The position numbers and the translations under genes were made by a program. DNA of 64,000 bases from Pirellula staleyi DSM 6068 (GTDB taxonomy: Bacteria > Planctomycetota > Planctomycetia > Pirellulales > Pirellulaceae), in the NCBI GenBank assembly GCA_945875845.1, contig CAMCMB010000008.1, forward strand, positions 1 through 64,000. Reading direction: 5' to 3'. The notes under the pieces were generated by a model. It was given only the letters and a program-made list of their open reading frames with translations. It searched no databases and had not been told where the DNA came from. Position 1 is the stretch's first letter. The number at the start of each line of letters is the position of its first letter. This document shows, one piece after another, positions 61,147 through 64,000 of this stretch.

Positions 61147-63996
61147 TTACCAACCCGATCGGCTGAAGCCACTATCGTTGCCCCCACCGGAACTGCCACC
61201 GCCGCCTCCGCCGCCTCCACCCCCGCCGAAACCACCGCCGAAGCCCCCGCCGAAGCCCCCGCCGAAACCACCGCCACCTGAGCGACCACCCCGGGATCCA
61301 CCTCCGAATCCTGGCCCAAAAATGAACGGACCGGACGAACCTCCGATCACGGTACCGCCATAACGAGCGGCTTCGGCTGCTGCTCGCTCGCGACGGATGC
61401 GTTCGGCCTGTTGCTGTTCCTCCATGCGTCGCGCTGCCACTTCCCGTTCTGCACGTTGGATGGCCAGGTTGGCTAACTTGTACGCCTGTCTACTAGAGTC
61501 CAAGGCGGATGGATATTGACCGCGTTGCAGAGCTGCCCGCGCTGCTTCGATCTGCTGAACACCCGGAGAGCCTTGGACTCGGATTCCCCAGGTCCCAGTC
61601 CAATGCTCCGCGTCGTAGACAGCTTGCGAGGCTTGTTGGAAGGCTTCGAGGGTTTCCGTCGCCTGCTGCAACTCGACATTCAATTGCCGCGACATCTTGG
61701 ACAGATCGGACTGAACTGCGGCAGATCGTCGACCGATTATTTGCCAATCCCCATGATCCTGGCCGAAATCCTGTTGGATACTGACTAAGTTCTGTTCGAG
61801 TGCAACGACGCGCTGCACCCCTTCGCTGGTCGCGGGTGAATCGGGGATATTGTCGGCCCGAGCCTGCTTGACGTACTGATTTGCTACTTGCCACTGCTGG
61901 ACAGCGCCATCCAATGCCCGGCTCGCCTCGGCGTATCCATGATGATCGGACACGACCATTCCCTCCAACTCGGCGATGCGCTTTTGCAATACGTGCAGAA
62001 GCTGGGTGAACTCAAAGGGATTCCAACGACTGCTGGAGTCCCCATACCGACTGTGAACATTGGCCATTTGCGCGACCAGCGTCTGAATTTTTTCGATCGT
62101 TGGGATGGTGACTTGGCGGTCGCGCTGGGCCTCGTTGAGTCGTCCAACAGCACTGGCGCTTTGTGTCAGCATCTTTTCGTTTTCGACGACAGTCCGCTCA
62201 AGATCGTTCAAGTGGTCTTCGACCCGCTGGAGCCGATTGTTCATTTGGACGGTCATCGCCGCCGCCTGTTGGACCTTGCCCATGGACGTCAATATCATCC
62301 CTTCATGAAACATCTTTTGAGCGGATTCCAGAATGCTGCGGCATTCGTCTGCCCGTTGCTCGGCGCGGTCCAGCAATTGCGATGCTCTGCTGCCGTCCCG
62401 TTCAGGGTCTACGTCACCTGAGACCATGTCTGCAGGGTCTACGTCTGCAGGGTCTACGTCTGCAGGAACAATCGATTCATTGTCGGTCTTCGTTCCGTTC
62501 GGACCAGCTGCGGGCGAACGCGTATAGGCCAACCGCAGGGCATCGGCAGTGTAGTGTTTTTCGGCATCGCGAATTTGCTGCCACAGGTTGCGGCAACGCG
62601 TCAGGGACTGCTGCAGGTTCTCGGACTCTCTGCCCAAACTCGGATCAAAGTCGCGAGCCGAAACCTTCGACGCCTCGATGATCTCAACTCCTCTGGCGAC
62701 CTCCGCATCGCAACCGTGCAACGCTTCCCGGCAGGCGTCGGTCTTCCCTTGGCGGAGCATGGTGGCAGCAGCTTCGATGTTCCGCCTCGCCTGCACCACT
62801 GCTGTGTCCGGGTCCATGTTGGGCTCCACCAGCACGCGCGAGGCAGGTAGACCCAAGCTTTGCGAGAACTCTTGACGCGCTTCCTGAATCTCCTGTTGAA
62901 GCCGATCGACACGCGGTGTCGCTTGATCGCGGATCTGTTCGGCCAAGGCGGCGGCATCGCTTGCAGTCAACATCAACTGCTGTAACGAGTCCTGGAACTG
63001 GTGTAGATCCTCGTCGATGGAATCGGAAGCTGCTTTTTCAAGCAGTTCGCTGGCCCACTGGGATCTCTGTCGCAACTCGGCTTCGATCCATTGCGTTGGA
63101 TAGCTCATCCCCTGGAGCTTGTCCGAAATCGCATGCAATTCCTTTAATCCCTCGGCGCGAAAGTCTTCGATGGCTTTTGCCAATCGCTGGGCTTCGTCGA
63201 GTTTTCGGCTGGCCAGCTTGATGGGAATTTCGATGGCGGAAACGGCATCGGTCGTGGCGATCGCATCGGCATCCTTGACATCCTTTTGAGCCGAGGGGAT
63301 CAAGTGATCAAAATAGCTTGGGACCGGAAAGAAACCATCCTCGAGGGCAGCGTCGGCGAGCCGCTTTTCTTGATCGAGGGCCGATTGCAATTGAGCTTGG
63401 AGACGATTCAATTCGTCGTTGACGTTCATAAGGGAATCCTCCAGCGTCTTGATGGCGGTGGTAGCGCGTTGGCGGCGCAGCTGGATGGCCTGATAAATCT
63501 CGTCGAACGTGAGGATAATCTCGTCAGGAATCCCATCCGGATCTGGCTTGCCTTCCGCTTTTGCCCGCTCGCGAATCATGTCCATCAGCACCAGCGGTAT
63601 GCCGGTCGCTCGCGTGAATTTCAAGGGCTTGCCGGAGATACGGCGGCATGTCTCATCGTAGCGTTCGCGGCTAAACGCGTTAACGACCGTATCCCAAGTT
63701 CCTTTGGGCTCAACGATTTCGCGAGACTCCTTCAGCACGCGGCGAATCTCTTTGTTCATGATCAACAAGTCGTCGATATCGTTCAGCGCGTTATAACTTA
63801 GTTCGCGTGTGGCTCCAGCATACCCTCGTTCATCAATGCGATCGCGAGAACCCAGCAGATCCGAGCTTTGGGCGAACAACTGATCCAGGCCATCGGTCTC
63901 CTTGGCGACGGACGCCTCTCGCTCATGCAACATGCTCATCGCACGTTCCTTGGCGGGTTTCCTGGCCCGGTTGAAAACGTAGAGCAAACCGCTCAA
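61147..63996 (-). CDS. Large coiled-coil protein with Gly-rich tail (5' part beyond the window)
   Basis: At least 949 residues are visible and the reading frame runs to the right edge, so the N-terminus is missing. A short membrane-proximal piece (SGLLYVFNRARKPAKERA) is followed by about 800 residues of mostly helical, coiled-coil-like sequence. The C-terminus is Gly/Phe/Ser-rich (repeats of GGGFGGGFGGG, ending in GFSRSGW). Gly-rich tails of this style occur at the end of TPM-domain (YgcG-type) membrane proteins, and a TPM domain may lie upstream, out of view. A 15-base tandem repeat near 62403-62466 encodes VDPADVDPAD. Function unknown. Confidence 0.65.
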   Translation of the reverse strand: MSGLLYVFNRARKPAKERAMSMLHEREASVAKETDGLDQLFAQSSDLLGSRDRIDERGYAGATRELSYNALNDIDDLLIMNKEIRRVLKESREIVEPKGTWDTVVNAFSRERYDETCRRISGKPLKFTRATGIPLVLMDMIRERAKAEGKPDPDGIPDEIILTFDEIYQAIQLRRQRATTAIKTLEDSLMNVNDELNRLQAQLQSALDQEKRLADAALEDGFFPVPSYFDHLIPSAQKDVKDADAIATTDAVSAIEIPIKLASRKLDEAQRLAKAIEDFRAEGLKELHAISDKLQGMSYPTQWIEAELRQRSQWASELLEKAASDSIDEDLHQFQDSLQQLMLTASDAAALAEQIRDQATPRVDRLQQEIQEARQEFSQSLGLPASRVLVEPNMDPDTAVVQARRNIEAAATMLRQGKTDACREALHGCDAEVARGVEIIEASKVSARDFDPSLGRESENLQQSLTRCRNLWQQIRDAEKHYTADALRLAYTRSPAAGPNGTKTDNESIVPADVDPADVDPADMVSGDVDPERDGSRASQLLDRAEQRADECRSILESAQKMFHEGMILTSMGKVQQAAAMTVQMNNRLQRVEDHLNDLERTVVENEKMLTQSASAVGRLNEAQRDRQVTIPTIEKIQTLVAQMANVHSRYGDSSSRWNPFEFTQLLHVLQKRIAELEGMVVSDHHGYAEASRALDGAVQQWQVANQYVKQARADNIPDSPATSEGVQRVVALEQNLVSIQQDFGQDHGDWQIIGRRSAAVQSDLSKMSRQLNVELQQATETLEAFQQASQAVYDAEHWTGTWGIRVQGSPGVQQIEAARAALQRGQYPSALDSSRQAYKLANLAIQRAEREVAARRMEEQQQAERIRRERAAAEAARYGGTVIGGSSGPFIFGPGFGGGSRGGRSGGGGFGGGFGGGFGGGFGGGGGGGGGGGSSGGGNDSGFSRSGW
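62403..62466. repeat. 15-base tandem repeat inside the coiled-coil gene
   Basis: GTCTGCAGGGTCTAC is repeated twice exactly with a third partial copy, after a diverged first copy. On the minus strand it encodes an acidic DPADV-type repeat, a probable flexible linker. In-frame length changes here would be tolerated. Confidence 0.8.
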
Positions 63997-64000
63997 TAGA

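Noticed and set aside
61178-61363. A proline-rich open frame (PPPKPPPKPPP)
   Set aside because: It is the antisense reading of the Gly-rich tail of the coiled-coil gene.

Overview
The window reads as a chromosomal segment of a planctomycete, most likely of the Pirellula/Rhodopirellula type. The evidence is two pairs of planctomycete cytochrome-like DUF1549/DUF1553 proteins with DUF1501 partners, a sulfatase, a DUF1080 protein, a PEP-CTERM protein, an ECF sigma factor overlapping a Ser/Thr kinase gene, an LpxK gene, many TTG/GTG starts, few Shine-Dalgarno sites and intergenic gaps packed with palindromic repeats. No phage, plasmid, CRISPR or large integrated element is visible. Most genes are ordinary core or lineage-typical genes.

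Layout. 1-685: repeats only. 686-4338: sigma factor and receptor-like kinase. 4452-9571 (minus): radical SAM HemW-like protein, then a fused 5-oxoprolinase. 9641-10696: Gfo/Idh/MocA oxidoreductase. 11088-13147 (minus): RuvX, an exported methyltransferase and TruA. 13256-19542 (plus): a small secreted protein, an orphan GyrB-type TOPRIM protein, and a cytochrome-like protein with its DUF1501 partner. 19669-24603 (minus): FlgM-like protein, LpxK and Tex, with a putative structured RNA on the plus strand at about 20592-20825. 25076-29492 (minus): a second DUF1501/cytochrome-like pair. 29892-36732 (plus): MBL-fold hydrolase, squalene-hopene cyclase-type terpene cyclase, a DUF116-polyprenyl synthase fusion, a chorismate-lyase-like protein and a sulfatase. 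37405-37827: a tail-anchored protein between repeat blocks. 38116-44977 (minus): RpsU, tRNA-Val, RpmE, RF1, PrmC, GlyRS and PriA. 45367-51244 (minus): a lipoprotein, a ResB-CcsA fusion and PyrK. 51582-55201: a GAF/PP2C-like pseudophosphatase, a histidine phosphatase and a NUDIX hydrolase. 55236-58257: a REP-associated tyrosine transposase with its repeats, a PEP-CTERM protein and a membrane protein. 58377-60865: ArgC, DUF1080 and Uma2. 61147 to the right edge (minus): a large coiled-coil protein with a Gly-rich tail, cut by the window edge.

The items most worth a second look are: the isoprenoid gene cluster at 30679-35160 with its two-domain DUF116-polyprenyl synthase; the transposase with alternating palindromic repeats at 55236-58257; the putative terminator-ended RNA at 20592-20825; the PP2C-like protein that has lost its metal-binding aspartates; the stand-alone TOPRIM protein; and at least five families of dispersed repeats, two of which occur as long inverted copies about 30-37 kb apart.

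All functional calls come from reading motifs and translated sequence by eye. No database search was possible.
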